Shown: positions 1-11,010, counted from the stretch's first letter. The stretch: DNA of 64,000 bases from Molossus alvarezi (GCA_037176705.1 CM073886.1:8764501-8828500), one strand, 5' to 3'. Notes: generated by a model not told the origin, from the letters alone. Program-made: numbers and translations.

Positions 1-430
1 GGGTTGGAGCTCAGAAAGGCTGGGCTGGACAGAACTGGGAGTTAGGAAGCCAGGGCTGTGGAGACGGAATGAACAGCTCACTCGCCTGGGGCAAGGGAGA
101 ATGAAGTGCGAGAACACCAGGGTCCCAAAGGGGCGGAGGAAGGGGAGCCCAGAAAAGAGCGGGAGAAGCAGAGCAGGCTGGGGCCAGAGAACAGAGAGGC
201 CACCTCAGAGGGACAGCGTGGCCACCGCCGTCACACGCACCAGGGCTCCGGCCGGCGCACTGGGAGCCTCAGGGGGGTTAGACGTGGAGGGCGACCTGGA
301 ATCGTGAAGCAGTCAGTGACCTGATGGAATGAAGAGTCAGGAGACAGAGTGTGGAGACAGTCTCTTGGGCTAATTCTGGATAATTTTCTGTGGCGAGAAG
401 GGAAGCGAGTAGACAGCAGCGGTGACTTTG
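1..430. other. GC-rich single-copy sequence, no feature seen
   Basis: This is purine-rich, GC-rich sequence on the + strand. I see no recognisable repeat, exon or RNA gene. It leads directly into the CpG-dense segment that follows. Confidence 0.5.
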
Positions 431-1080
431 AGCCCGGCCGATCCCAGACTCACCTGGGGTTTCTAAAGTACTGAGCCCTGGGCCGCCGGCACTGCAGCTG
501 CCGGACGGCCGCCTCTGCCCTGCAGTCCCTGCTGCTGGCGGCGGGCACCGCTGAGCGGGCCTGGGCAGTGCTGCGGCAACACTGGTATTCCAAGGGGACG
601 GTCCCGAGCATGTGGAGGTGGTGACGGCGGGCGGACAGAGGGTCAAGGGCGGGCGAAGCGACCGTCCCGGGCAGGACCTCGTGGGCGGCGGAGCTGGTGT
701 CGGGGTGGCGGTGGTCCTCCGGGAGGTGTTTCCCTCCGAAGGCGAAGGAGGGAGACGTGGGCTCCAGGTGAGGCGGGAAAGGAAGATGGGGACATTCTCC
801 GCTGACTGATTTCCAGTGAAGCAGTGCCTGGTGAGAAAGGCGGGGCCCGCTGACCACGGGCCTGCGGAGGAGGCTCGGTGAGGCTGGAGGCCAGAATCCG
901 TGAGCTGCGCCGGGACACTGCCACGCCGGCCTGTGTCCGCGGTGCGCTGCTGCCACCAGGGCGGAGCCCGGTGCACGAGGCAGACGGAGAGACACCGCGA
1001 TGCGCACCAGTCTGCGGCTCTCTCCCTGCACCCCTTGGCAGGCTGCGGATAGAAGCTGTGAGACTCCGTGAAGCTAGGGT
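430..1080. promoter_or_regulatory. CpG-island-like segment
   Basis: Counting by eye gives roughly 50 CpG dinucleotides between 481 and 1020, about one per 10 bp, with GC clearly above 60%. By rough estimate the observed/expected CpG ratio is near 0.9, whereas most of the window is CpG-poor. No repeat explains the density. On the minus strand a consensus-like splice donor (CCAG then GTGAGT, near 455) lies inside the island, and on the plus strand a CCAG/GTGAGG donor-like site lies near 770. In mammals such islands usually mark promoters, but there is no recognisable first exon here, so the promoter call is inference. A decayed GC-rich repeat or an intragenic CpG cluster is the alternative. Confidence 0.5.
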
Positions 1081-1480
1081 GTGGGGTCAGAGGGTAACTT
1101 GGCCCAGCGTGAAAGACGGGCCCTGATCTCGGCGTCAGAGAGCCAAGCAACAGGCGGGGGCCGGGAGAGGCAGGACAGCTGGGCTCTTCCACAAGTCCAC
1201 TGGGCTTTGAGGAGATTCCGTGGGTGAGAGGCACTCCAACCAGGGGAGAGACTATCGGTGCAGGTGGAGAGTCAGTTTCAAGACGGCAAATTACAAACCA
1301 TTCTTTATAATCGTAAAATTGCCCAAATCTGGGCCTGGCTGTTTTGAGGGCAATGAGCACCCCATTTATTGGGGGGGGACACTGGGCTGCGATGTCTGAG
1401 AGCACACTCCATGGATCTAGGGAACCTCCACTGCCTGGTCTCAGCTGGGTGGAAGCTGCCTCTCCTCCGCTCACCAAATT
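1080..1480. other. single-copy sequence, no feature seen
   Basis: This is the moderately GC-rich continuation of the CpG-rich region. The minus strand stays open from 1477 down to 278, but the predicted protein has no recognisable domain and is rich in Pro, Ser and Arg, as expected from GC-rich noncoding DNA. Confidence 0.45.
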
Positions 1481-1730
1481 TCTGTGCTGTGTTTAAAAAC
1501 CAAAGTGGAAAAGAACCCAGCCCAAGGAGGAAGTGATTTTGGCATTAAATAAAAGGAATGTTTTCATCCTGCAATGAAAACGCTGTGATCTTGGAACACA
1601 ATTTGCATAAACAGACAGTTTGGCTATAAACAACCTCACCAGTAACTGGTATTTACATATAGAACAACTCAGTCAAAACCCAATTAAAGGCTCTGATGGA
1701 TTGGGGATTGTCAAAACATTTAAAAGGCTT
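1480..1730. other. possible conserved noncoding element with octamer motif
   Basis: This is an AT-richer island between GC-rich flanks, with no repeat signature. It contains a perfect POU octamer (ATTTGCAT at 1601-1608) followed by further A/T-rich homeobox-like strings. Composition and repeat absence suggest possible regulatory conservation. That is inference only, with no alignment behind it. Confidence 0.2.
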
Positions 1731-2510
1731 CACCGCAGCCAGGAGATTTATCTGTCTCTGTTGGACCAGGAGTTCCTGATTTCTCCTCCCATCTGCTTCT
1801 CCTCCTGCTCCCACCCTCCTACCAGACCTGGTGCCCCCAGCCCACCCCCCGTCTGGCAGCCTGGCCCCCAGGGCAGGGAGAGATCTCTAAGGGGCCCACT
1901 GGTCTTGGAACCTGGGAAGGCCCAGCAGAGAAGGGACAGGGTCCTGGCCGGGGTCTCTGCCTGCCATGTGGAAAGCAGTGACAAGCGTCCCTGTAGAGTC
2001 TGGGTACATGACACCGTCAGAGGACCCAGGGAATAATGGCACCTGAGGCCGGCCACCAGTGCCACAGTGGTTTCAGGTCCCGAAGCTTCTTGTCAGCTGG
2101 CAGTGGACGAGATCGGCCGCTGTGCCCTGCCCTGGAGGGGAGAGCTGCTCAGGGACCGAGGACAGCCGTGGGAACCAAGTCCACCTATGGGATCTGGGGG
2201 TGGCTTTCGTGGGAGCAGGAACCAAGGGGCAAGAGGTTTACCCGGGACATGCTGGAGACTGCCAGGCCCCGGCAGGCGGGTGACCAGGGTGACCCTCCAA
2301 AGCGCTCGGCCGGAGGCACAGCTGGGACCCGCTGGGCCGTTAGAAGACCTGCTCAGAGTGGCTGGGGAAGCCAGAGCTGACAACAAAAACCAGGATCCTG
2401 GTGCTGGGAGAGCTCAGCACCCACCCTGCCACGGTTCCCTGGCGGGAAGGAAGCTCAGTGGACTCTTCTGTAAGGCGAACTGTGCCTGGAGCCCTGCAGG
2501 CTTTGGTGCA
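1730..2510. other. GC-rich single-copy sequence, no feature seen
   Basis: I see no repeat family or exon signature. Several short open frames overlap on both strands here, which is typical of GC-rich noncoding DNA. Confidence 0.45.
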
Positions 2511-2512
2511 TA

Positions 2513-2610
2513 AAATGGGAAGAAGGCTGGAAGGCAGGAAGGGAGGAAGGGGAGGAGGGAGGGGGGGAGGAAGGAAAAAGGAAGTGTGGAAGAAAAGAAA
2601 GAAGAAGATG
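2513..2610. repeat. (GGAA/GGAGG)n purine tract
   Basis: Nearly 100 bases of the + strand are almost pure A and G, in drifting GGAA, GGAGG and GAAA units. It is a low-complexity homopurine tract with no coding potential. Confidence 0.85.
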
Positions 2611-2824
2611 TGGCCGGCAGTCCCAGAACCCTCCAGGGGCGCCCACGAGGCCTGGGAAAGGATACAGGGAGCACCACGGCTTCTGCGCCGAGCCCGGAGG
2701 CGGGGCAGCAGCGGGCGCTTCCCTGGGCTGCTCGGAGCGACTGGTCTGCCCTGCGGCTCTCTGACACATCCACAGCCACGAATGTGTTTGCGCCTTTCAT
2801 TCCCCAGATTTTTAAAATGGAGTG

Positions 2825-3150
2825 AGTGTTACTATGCGCCGGACGCTGTGCTGAGCATTTTCGCACGTGTGATCCCGCATATGTGCACCATCATCTCTGC
2901 GCACCCCATGTTACCCGAAACCTCGGGCCTCCCGATGCCTCCCATGGGGAGCCCTCGCGTAGTCTTCATCCAGCAGCAACAAAAGAGTCCCTGGCTGTGC
3001 ACCCAGCCTGATACCAAGTGCCTTCCATCCATCACCTCACCGAATTCTCCAAACACTCCTGAGAGGAAAGCACGAGGAAACGGGCTCCGAGCGCAAGCAC
3101 GTGTGCAACCAGGACTCCCCCGATCCCACGCCTGCTACATCAGCCCAGGC
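2825..3150 (-). repeat. MIR SINE fragments (decayed)
   Basis: The start resembles the reverse complement of the MIR tail (tactatgcgccggacgctgt, then tgagcattttc). From about 3010 a second part fits the MIR core and the 'gaggaaa' segment. Divergence is high. It could be two MIR pieces rather than one. Confidence 0.4.
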
Positions 3151-3169
3151 GCTTCCACTTTCTGAATGT

Positions 3170-3830
3170 GGGTCATCTTATTTTCCAGTGTCCCACTGTA
3201 ACTGTTGACATCCCGGTTTGGAATGGATAAAACTAAACTAAACCGACTTCACCCAGCGCTGCACCACCACGAAGTCGCAGCCTCAGCACTGCCTGTCCTC
3301 CTGCCCCCAACCAAACCCACTAGGGCTCTTAGTCCCCGCCCACCCACCCAGACAGCCTGTGGGCCAAGGGCCTTGGAGGAAGAAGGCAGATCTATGGACA
3401 GCTCCTCCTCTCTTCACGTGGGCTCAGGCCTGTTGCTATTTAATGTTGAAAGTTATTCACCCTTTGTTCCCGTAGATCGGGAATGCAAGTTCCAATAACG
3501 TAGTCATCACTCATTTCTGTTATACAAAAGACGGTGACGTGTGTCATTTTGATTCCATTCACACACATTTATTGATCAAGCGTTGTCAAGGAACTGTTTA
3601 ATGTTAAGGAATTTTCATTTTGTTTGATTTCTTTCTCAAAATAAAGCCTCAGTTTCTCCACCGAGTGACTTGGTGTAGCTCAGACAGGCCAACAAGGCCG
3701 GAGGGCTGCCCCACGTTGGGTAGGTGCAGTGTCATTAGGCGCAGAGAACACAGCTGCCACGGTCACTTAACGTCATCTACAGCTGCCTTCCCACTACAAG
3801 AGCAGAGCTGAGGGTTTGCAACCGAGATGT
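3170..3830. other. single-copy sequence, no clear feature
   Basis: This is mixed-composition DNA with no recognisable gene. A short phrase near 3560 (catttattgatcaagcg) could be the end of a very old antisense L2, but I cannot support that call. Confidence 0.4.
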
Positions 3831-3832
3831 TG

Positions 3833-3901
3833 TTGGGCAGCAAAACCTAAAGTATTTACTACCTGGCCCTTCACGAGAAAGGTTTCCGACCCCTGGCCTA
3901 G
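3833..3901. mobile_element. hAT-type DNA transposon fossil (end fragment)
   Basis: The segment around cctaaagtatttactacctg and the end at cgacccctgg match the remembered terminal part of an ancient mammalian hAT (Charlie-type) nonautonomous element. Only one end is recognisable. A better preserved relative lies at 30,905-31,115. Confidence 0.4.
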
Positions 3902-4650
3902 CTGGTTGAGGCCCCTCCCCACCTGGATGTGCTTGGTTGTGACTCCAGGGCAGAGCGATCTGGCCTTCGGTCTCCTCTGCACCTCTCCACACATAAAGCA
4001 TAATGACATCTTTGATTTCCTTTTCCCAACTTGAGTTGGGGTCCCCTGGAGCTGCCCCCATCCTCACAGCATTCTTGCAGGAGGGAGCTCGCTCTGGCCA
4101 GTCTGCCAGGCCTCAGTCAGATGCTCCATCTCTCCCTTCCAGGAGCCAGTGGATAAGAATGGGGGAGGGGCTGCTGCTTTCGGGGTGCTCGCTGGGAAAC
4201 TCAGAGCTATAGGGAAGCTGAGGAAGGGCTTGGTTGTCCCATGAGGTAGTGAGCCCCTGTCCCTGGAAGTGTACAAGCAGATGGGACTGAGAGAAGCTCC
4301 TTGAACCCCAGGTCTTGAATTTTGCAACTCCTCAAACACTGTCCCAACTCAGATCCGTATGATCACTGCCCTTGATGGGTTCAGTAGCCACCTCACTGAC
4401 CGAGTGATCTCCCTGCCTCAGGCCTGGTACCCAAATTCCAAATTTGATCTTGACTTTCCCAGAGCTAAATGTCTTCAAAGGTTGCACATCACACCCTAGA
4501 TAAAACCAAAATCCCATTTTAGCATTTACTCATTCTTTTGCCCTACTGAATTCTAAGCTCACCTACATAACCCCCACCCCAGGCTCCAACCAGTTCCATC
4601 AGCTATTTATTACCAAACACACCAGCCATGTGTGGCTTTCTACCTTTCTG
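3902..4650. other. single-copy sequence, no feature seen
   Basis: No repeat, exon or RNA signature is recognisable. Several short open frames are present on both strands without domain content. Confidence 0.4.
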
Positions 4651-4654
4651 CAGG

Positions 4655-4978
4655 TACACAGTTTCCTCATTTTGTGCATGTGATAAACTCCTATGTATTC
4701 TTCAAAACCCAGTTCAGATATACCTCTTCCTGTATAACACAATTTCAAGAGTTCATTTCAGATTTGTTTCTATTTACTGGGTTCCCTTTGATGTACATCT
4801 TGATCATAGACCTAATTAGAACATACTACATTGTACTAGAGTGAGTTATTTGCAGAAATTTGTCTCCCAGTGGGTGGAGTTTTTTGAGGAAAGAGACAGT
4901 GCCTAATTCATATTCAAATGCTTAGTTCAAGGTATAGTAGATGTTCGATAAATTTTCCATGAATGAATGAATGAATGG
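4655..4978 (+). repeat. L2 LINE, 3' end
   Basis: The order of landmarks matches the 3' end of L2: 'ttcaaaacccagttcaga', then 'gaggaaagagacagtgccta', then 'agtagatgttcgataaat', and finally a GAAT-type tail (gaatgaatgaatgaat). It is an ancient LINE remnant with no coding capacity. Confidence 0.75.
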
Positions 4979-4979
4979 G

Positions 4980-6990
4980 CTTTAACAAAGTCCAGACTCT
5001 AGGAGGTCCAGCCAGTTGACCAGACCAGGACTTCTCTCCACTGAAGGAGCTCCTAGCTGTGTCTTAGTAGCCACAGAGGACCCTGTCTTTGCCTTGCACG
5101 CCAGATCTGAACAGTCTCTTATTCCAAATCTTTTCCCTTCTTGCTATCAACTTCCTGAGTTTCTCCCACTACTACTTTTCTAAATCCTGAGTCCAACAGA
5201 ACCGATTACAGACCCAGGTCTGTACTGGCACCACGTGTGGCCTTGAATAAGGAGTCTGCAGCTCCGGGGTGGTCGAATGCAGGCGGCAGATCCAGCCACA
5301 TAGCTTGTGGGGGGACCCAGCACGTGAACACACATTCAGACACCGAGCTCCGGGCTCCTGGTCATGGCTTCGGTAAGGCACATTCCCTTCGCCGAGCTTC
5401 CTAAGGACCATCGAGTCCAGCAACCTATCTGTTGCTTGAGTTTGGCAGCTGCAAGAGCTGGGGTTTGCCTCTGTGGATACCCCAGCCATGGGGATCGCAA
5501 TAAAGATCGTTCACAGACTTCTTTTATTTATGAAGCACAATTGTAATTTCTGATTCTCACTAAAAAAGAGAGCGATAAAGTAATGTCCCCAACTATGGAC
5601 GTGGCTGTGAGGCCCAGAGGGGCTGAGTATTGCCCAGGTTCTCTCGGGGGTGTGCTGCTGAGCCAGATCCTAGCCCCGCTCGCTCCCCCAGAGGCCTGGC
5701 TTCCAGGTGACTTCCAGGCCATCGGAATGCTGTTCTTCATTATGTCTTTTTCTAGGTGCCTCTCCCTCCTGACATCTGTGGTGGGAACAGTGAAACATTT
5801 CAGATCTAAAGACACCCCCAACGTCATCATTGTCATTGTTGCTCCCTTTGCCATCAATGACTGCATTGATCAAGATTCTCATGGTTACAAATGATAGAAA
5901 ACACTACTCAGAATGATGTAAGAAAAGATAACAGCAACCGTAGTAACACCAAGAATAGTGCAGGCTCTTTCTGTTTCACGGGACTGGAAAGCACGGGCTG
6001 GGTCTCGGGGGTGGGCAGGCCCACGGGGACCTAACCCTTAATCTCAGCCTCTCTTCCCAGTTCTCCGTCTGCTCCACTGGCCTCCACTGCTCCCTCCCCT
6101 CCTGGGGGCCCCTGCAGCCCCAGATTTTCACACAGGGAAGATCTCATTCAAGCCCATTAGAGAAAGTACTTCTCATCCCCAGTCGTCTGGAAAAGCCTCC
6201 GAGCTGAGTGGCTCCGCACTGGCCTGGCTTGGGACACCATTCCCTGCACGGAGGTGACTCTGGTCAGGGGACTAAAGCACCCCCACCAGCCAGCCCTGGG
6301 CCACACGCCTGCCTCTGAAGGTGGGGAGTCAACAATCCCACTGTAACTTCATGAGCTGAAACTGGAGAGCGGGTGATTCCCCCAGAAGAAAATCTGCTGC
6401 TCTTACCAGAAAGGTGCGGAAGGGGTGCCCGACAAGTAAAGACAGCAGATGTCCTCTCCAGTGGCGCTTTGGAGCTTTGATTTCTACATATGAAAACTAT
6501 GGTGTTAAAAACATCTACCCCCTGGGGTTATATCAAACTGGAAACAGAAATAAAAAGGATTGTGCGACTCCTATTACGCTATGATAGCCCTGTAGTTTTC
6601 ACCCTCTTCAAAGGCTCTGCCCTCTGAACCCATGCACCGCCTGGGTTCTGGCCCAGGACCTCATCTCTTGCCCACACTGGGGCAACCACGTCCTTGCCGG
6701 GCTGCCTGCTTTCCTCGCTCTCCTCTGGCTGGTGGCACCCCTCCAGTGCCCTAAAGCTAGATTAATCTTCCATTCATGGAGTTCAGGGAGCTGTGGAGCC
6801 CAGTGGTGTTTAACTTGGCGTGCACTCAACCTCATGAATTTAAAGGCCGTCTGAGCTGGACCGTTCATCTGCTCCTTCTCCACTCCCCACGGTGAGTGCA
6901 TTTCCACACCCTCCTTGGCAGCCCCACCATCTGAGCTGCTCGCATATTTCTTTCTCGGGAAAGCTCAGAGGGGAGAAGATCCAGCCCTAG
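4980..6990. other. long single-copy stretch, no feature seen
   Basis: Two kilobases carry no repeat I recognise and no convincing exon. The minus-strand open frame at 6608-6907 and the plus-strand frame at 5583-5894 have no family resemblance. Confidence 0.4.
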
Positions 6991-7200
6991 AAGTTGGAAC
7001 CTTCCCTCTATTATCTCATAAAACATCATGTTCATATCATCATTTCAATCCAGAGAGAGAATTTGCCGTGTGAGCCCTGAGATGCATACAAATCGCCTTT
7101 CTAATCCTCTGGCTACAATAAGCAAACTTCTGAAGCTGACAGTTTACTTGATAAATACCTAATAAAGCTTAAATAATTATTGAAAGCAGACAAATGAAAG
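6990..7200. other. possible conserved noncoding element
   Basis: This AT-rich, repeat-free island contains homeobox-like cores (aaataattattg near 7171, ttacttgataaata near 7144). It lies between GC-rich flanks. The call is based only on composition and motif content. Confidence 0.25.
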
Positions 7201-7600
7201 AGGAGAACAGCAAGAGGTGTGTGGCGATGAATCACAGGAAGAAGACAGAGCCGCCGCCACGCTGGGCGAAGCGGACTCCGAGAGGTGGGAGAAAGACCCG
7301 AGGCAGGGCTGGGAACCAGGAGGGGCTGGGTGAGCGAGAGGCGGGGTCCAGGAGAGATGCAGGATGAGCTTCTCTCTGGGGACCATTAAATACACAATGC
7401 ATGACCTTTGTCAACTTTTCTGGCAGAGAGTCCAGGCAGAATATTCATCCCCCTCATTGCGGCCGACAGCCCAGACCTCACTGGCTCAGACAGCGCCAAT
7501 TCCAGGCTGGAGGCCGGAGGGATCCGTCATTCTAAGGCGCCATCCCTAAACTTAACCCACAGCCCCACCCCTGGTGGACATCAGGAAGTTGCTCCAAGCT
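7200..7600. other. single-copy sequence, no feature seen
   Basis: GC-rich DNA with overlapping short open frames on both strands, and no recognisable repeat or gene. Confidence 0.4.
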
Positions 7601-7935
7601 TTTTACTCATTTATTCACTTAGTCATTCACTTGTTCAACAAACATGAAGCACTAACTATGCGTCATCAATGTTCAGCACACTTTGTTTGCGTCTAACCAG
7701 GGATGGTGGTGGGAGCAGAATATTAAATAATGCTACACGCTGAAAATAGAAGCATTGTGAGTTTACAGAAGTCTAATCTGGTCTTGGGCAAGTGTGGGGA
7801 GGGGGCTTCACAGAGGAAAAAGCACTTAAACTCAAATCTGAAAGATAAATAACAGAGGGAGAAGGGTGCTCCAGGCAACAGGAATAGCAAGTGCAAAGGC
7901 CCTGGGGTGTGGGAGTTTGGTTGCGAGACCTTAGC
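7600..7935 (-). repeat. L2 LINE, antisense
   Basis: It begins like the reverse complement of the L2 tail (cattcacttgttcaacaaac, followed by gcactaactatgcg) and ends in the L2 upstream segment (gtgcaaaggccctggggt). Together these fit one decayed antisense L2 3' fragment with an internal gap. Confidence 0.6.
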
Positions 7936-8990
7936 TCTACATTGATGCTACTGTGTGACAACTCCCACCCCTTAGGACCCTTCCCACAGGAGAAGGCTCT
8001 GATTCCCATGTTTCTGAGTCCATTACTGGTAAGTGGACATTTACTGAGGTAGGTTTTCTAACGCTCATTTAGAGATGGAGACACCTATGTGGTCATAGAT
8101 TGTGCTTCTGTTTTGGCCTCTCCCCTCCAAACTCTCAGACTTGCCTTTTATCCAGCCTGGCAAACCTCCCTAATTATTCAGAACACTCTGGGAAAGGATG
8201 TTTCCTGCCCAGCCGGATTCCCCGGAGGGACCAGAACTGTCCCGGAATCCCAGCTGAGTGGCTTCCCAGTGCTAGGATGCCTCTCTAATGCCTGCCCATA
8301 TGTCCAACGATCACTGTGCACATACACGGGCACACACGCACAGACCATGTGCCTAGACTTCTGCACAGGCGTTTGGAGGGGGGCTCCCGGCGTACTCACT
8401 CTACCACGGCAAGAATGGCTGCAGGCTGCCCCTCCCCACAGCCCGTCCTCACAGGCCCGGCTCAGAGTCTGAGGCCCCATGATTCCAGCTGGGACAGAAA
8501 TGAAGCACGAATCCACGTGGTAACTGACAAAGGTGCAAGGTGTAAGTGCTTCACTGGCCCCTCTGATGGGCTGTAACATAAAACAAAGGGTTGGATTGGA
8601 TGTTTCAGGACTCACCAGATTCTACCTAGTTTTCTCTTCCCTAAATACATTGTGCACAAAAGAGACCTCACACCCCTCCCCCTGCATCGTGTAACCCTTG
8701 GGAAGCAGATGCCACAAACCCCAGGCTGAGCAGTCAGTGTAGCACCTGACCGTTCAAGCGGCGTCTGCAAGGGGCCTGTGGACTGCGGACACAGGGGACA
8801 CACATCCGATGAACACTGCCCAGGGTGACTTATCTGATGACACACGTGCCCCAGGTTAACGAGGAAACCCCCTCAGGGTGCCCACGACACAGCCCACTCT
8901 AGTCCGTTCTGGCCTGCAAGACGATGGTGCCCAAGTGACCCCGCGTCCCGGTTGGATTCCCCCGATTGTGCCGCTGGGCCATTCTTCCCC
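7936..8990. other. single-copy sequence, no feature seen
   Basis: One kilobase without a recognised repeat or exon. The open frames at 8089-8472 (+) and 8178-8615 (-) overlap each other and show no domain. Confidence 0.4.
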
Positions 8991-9150
8991 TTTACGGATC
9001 TGCAACACTTGACCTACTCAGTGGATTTTATCTGCATTGATCACATTTTATGGTGTGATTAAATTTGTATAGAAGAGAAGCAATTAGTTTTGTTTTACAC
9101 TTATTGAAAGCACTTTATAGTCAGACAAATGAACTCTCTCCACTGTTAGG
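8990..9150. other. possible conserved noncoding element
   Basis: This is an AT-rich island with homeobox/GATA-like content (tctgcattgatcacatttta, gtgtgattaaatttg, caattagttttg) and no repeat signature. The regulatory role is inferred. Confidence 0.22.
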
Positions 9151-9394
9151 CTGATTTATCCAGCAGCAGGCCCTTGATGGGCTGTGCGGGGTCCTGCCCC
9201 AGCTGGGAGGTAGGTGGGTGTGGGGGTGGGGCTGGAGGAGCTGCATCTCTGAGGTACTGACTCCAATGGCCCCGCTTGTCACCATGGAGTCTGGGTGGGA
9301 TCTCTCTCCGGAGAGTAAGTACAGGCTCTGGGCTCTGCAAACCTCAGGGGCTGACCAAGGCTGTCTGAAAAGGAAACCTTTCTCCCACGCAAAG

Positions 9395-9755
9395 AGAGAT
9401 CAACAGAGCAGAACCAAGGACCACAGACTGGTGGCTCGCGACAGGATTTGTTTTCTCGCAGTTCTGGGGGTCAGAACTCAGGGATCGAGGCTGCAGCGGG
9501 TCGGTTTCCCCTGAGCCGCCCTCCTCGGCTCGCAGAGGCCGCCTTTCTGTCGTGGTCTCAACGGGCTTTCTCCGCGCACGGGTCCCCCGCCGGTTCTCTC
9601 TGCATTGCCCAAAGGTCCTCTTCTTATGCGGACGCCAGTCAGAATGGATTCGGCTTCATTTGCATTTAATCACCTCTTTAAAGGTTCTCTCTAAATGCAG
9701 TCACATTCCGAGGTGCTTATGAATTCTGGGGGAACACACTCAGTCCATAGCAGCA
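9395..9755 (+). mobile_element. ancient LTR-type repeat fragment
   Basis: Landmarks in order are 'accacagactggtggctc', 'ttttctcgcagttctggggg', 'aggccgcctttctgtcgtgg', 'tcctcttcttatgcggac', 'atcacctctttaaagg' and 'gaattctgggggaacaca'. This is the layout of a widespread old mammalian LTR-like repeat whose full copies start 'ctagggctgccataacaaag'. I do not trust my memory of its family name. The 5' part is missing. Confidence 0.6.
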
Positions 9756-9824
9756 CCGGACACTGTATCATATTTATGTACAATCATAAACTCCATGTGA
9801 AACCTTATTTACTTTACCACATGG

Positions 9825-9886
9825 GCCAAACACTGAAACAGTGCCTGGCACATAGTAGGTGCTCAATGCGCATTTGTTGAATGACT
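9825..9886 (+). repeat. L2 LINE, terminal fragment
   Basis: The phrase 'cagtgcctggcacatagtag' followed by 'gtgctcaatgcgcatttgttgaatga' is the classic L2 3' terminus. Only the last 60 bp or so are present. Confidence 0.75.
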
Positions 9887-10150
9887 TCATCAGCAGTGCC
9901 TAGTGTAACGGCAATTCCAACCTGCCGTAGGTCTGGATGTAGACACCCACAGGTGGGCTGCAATAGATCATAGCCGGAAACACTTCTGATCATTGGCCCC
10001 GGTACTCGTTTCTGTTGCCCTTGCCCAGAATTCAGAGAAAAGCCCTTGGGTGCTTATTTAATACTGCCATTCCTAAACATAGGACCTTGAGCTTCAGGGT
10101 TAGAAGGGAATTCACACATTCTCGGACTCAACTTAAAAACCAGCGGAGGA

Positions 10151-10370
10151 GCCCAGCTGGTGTGGCTCAGTGGTTGAGCATCAGCCCAAGCACCAGAAGG
10201 TCACTGGTTAAATTCCTGGTCAGGGCACATGCCCAGGTTTCGGACTTGATCCCTGGTCAGGGGCATGCAGGAGGCAGCTGACCGATGTTTTTCTCTCATT
10301 GATGTTTCCATCTCTCTCTCCCTCTTCCTTCCTCTCTCTGAAATAAATAAAAACTTATTTTTAAAACACA
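10151..10370 (+). mobile_element. VES SINE (type with GGTGTGGCTCAGTGG)
   Basis: This tRNA-derived SINE starts 'gcccagctggtgtggctcag', which contains a Pol III A-box-like segment, and has a B-box-like stretch (ggttaaattcc). The 'cagggcacatgcccagg' core and a CT-rich body follow, and it ends in an A-rich tail. Confidence 0.9.
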
Positions 10371-10399
10371 GTGGAGGGAACCCCTTTATAGCATTGACC

Positions 10400-10639
10400 C
10401 TTGATAAGCTCTCCATTACCAAGTCCAAGGACTGGAAGCAGCCAGTTCTGTGGTTAGAACGTGTTATTTTGTGAACAAACCAGGACTTTTTTCCAAACTG
10501 GTGAAAAATGAAAATGAATACCTCCAGATACGTAAATAGAACTGGTTTATCCATACAGTGCTGGTAGTTTTCAGCTGTTCAAATAAATTCATTAAATTTA
10601 CATGCAGCAAAATGGATGTATCCAAAAACACAAAGTTGA
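10400..10639 (+). mobile_element. old L1 3'-end fragment (interrupted by VES)
   Basis: 'tttatccatacagtgctggt', 'tcagctgttcaaataaat' and 'gcaaaatggatgtatcc' resemble the distal L1 3' region of old L1M elements. Sequence after the VES at 10,885-10,985 ('ttttccaattgtaaatatca') looks like its terminal part. Confidence 0.45.
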
Positions 10640-10884
10640 GCCCTGGCCAGTTTGGCTCAGCGGTTAGAGCGTCGGCCTGTGGACCAGTGAGACCCGGGTT
10701 CGGTCCTGCTAAGGGCACGTACCTCGGTTGCAGTTTGTCCCCGGCCCTGGTTGGGTAGTGCAGGAGGCAACCACTTGATGTGTCCCTTTCACATCGATGT
10801 TTCTCTCTCTCTCTCCCTCCCTCCCACTCTATCTGAACAAAATATGGAAAAATGTCCTCGGGTGAGGATGAAAAAAAAAAAAAA
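10640..10884 (+). mobile_element. VES SINE (type with GGTTTGGCTCAGCGG)
   Basis: It starts 'gccctggccagtttggctca' and carries A-box 'tggctcagcggttagagc' and B-box 'gggttcggtcc'. The CT run is followed by 'tctgaacaaaatatgg', the stem-loop TCCTC-GGGT-GAGGA at 10855-10868, and a 14-base poly(A). Confidence 0.95.
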
Positions 10885-10985
10885 GTTAATATATACAAAG
10901 TTATACTAATCACACGCACATCTTTATATATTTTCCAATTGTAAATATCATTTTAAAATAATGTGTATTATGTGTAGAAAAGGTA
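10885..10985 (+). mobile_element. old L1 3'-terminal segment
   Basis: AT-rich sequence with 'tatattttccaattg' is compatible with the extreme 3' UTR of an L1M element split by the preceding VES. The assignment is weak. Confidence 0.3.
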
Positions 10986-11010
10986 CAAAACATGCAGAAG
11001 TGGCCTCTGA

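Noticed and set aside
10640..10760. tRNA genes at the heads of the VES copies
   Set aside because: The A- and B-box motifs are those of tRNA-derived SINEs. They lack a complete cloverleaf and are followed by SINE body and A-tail.
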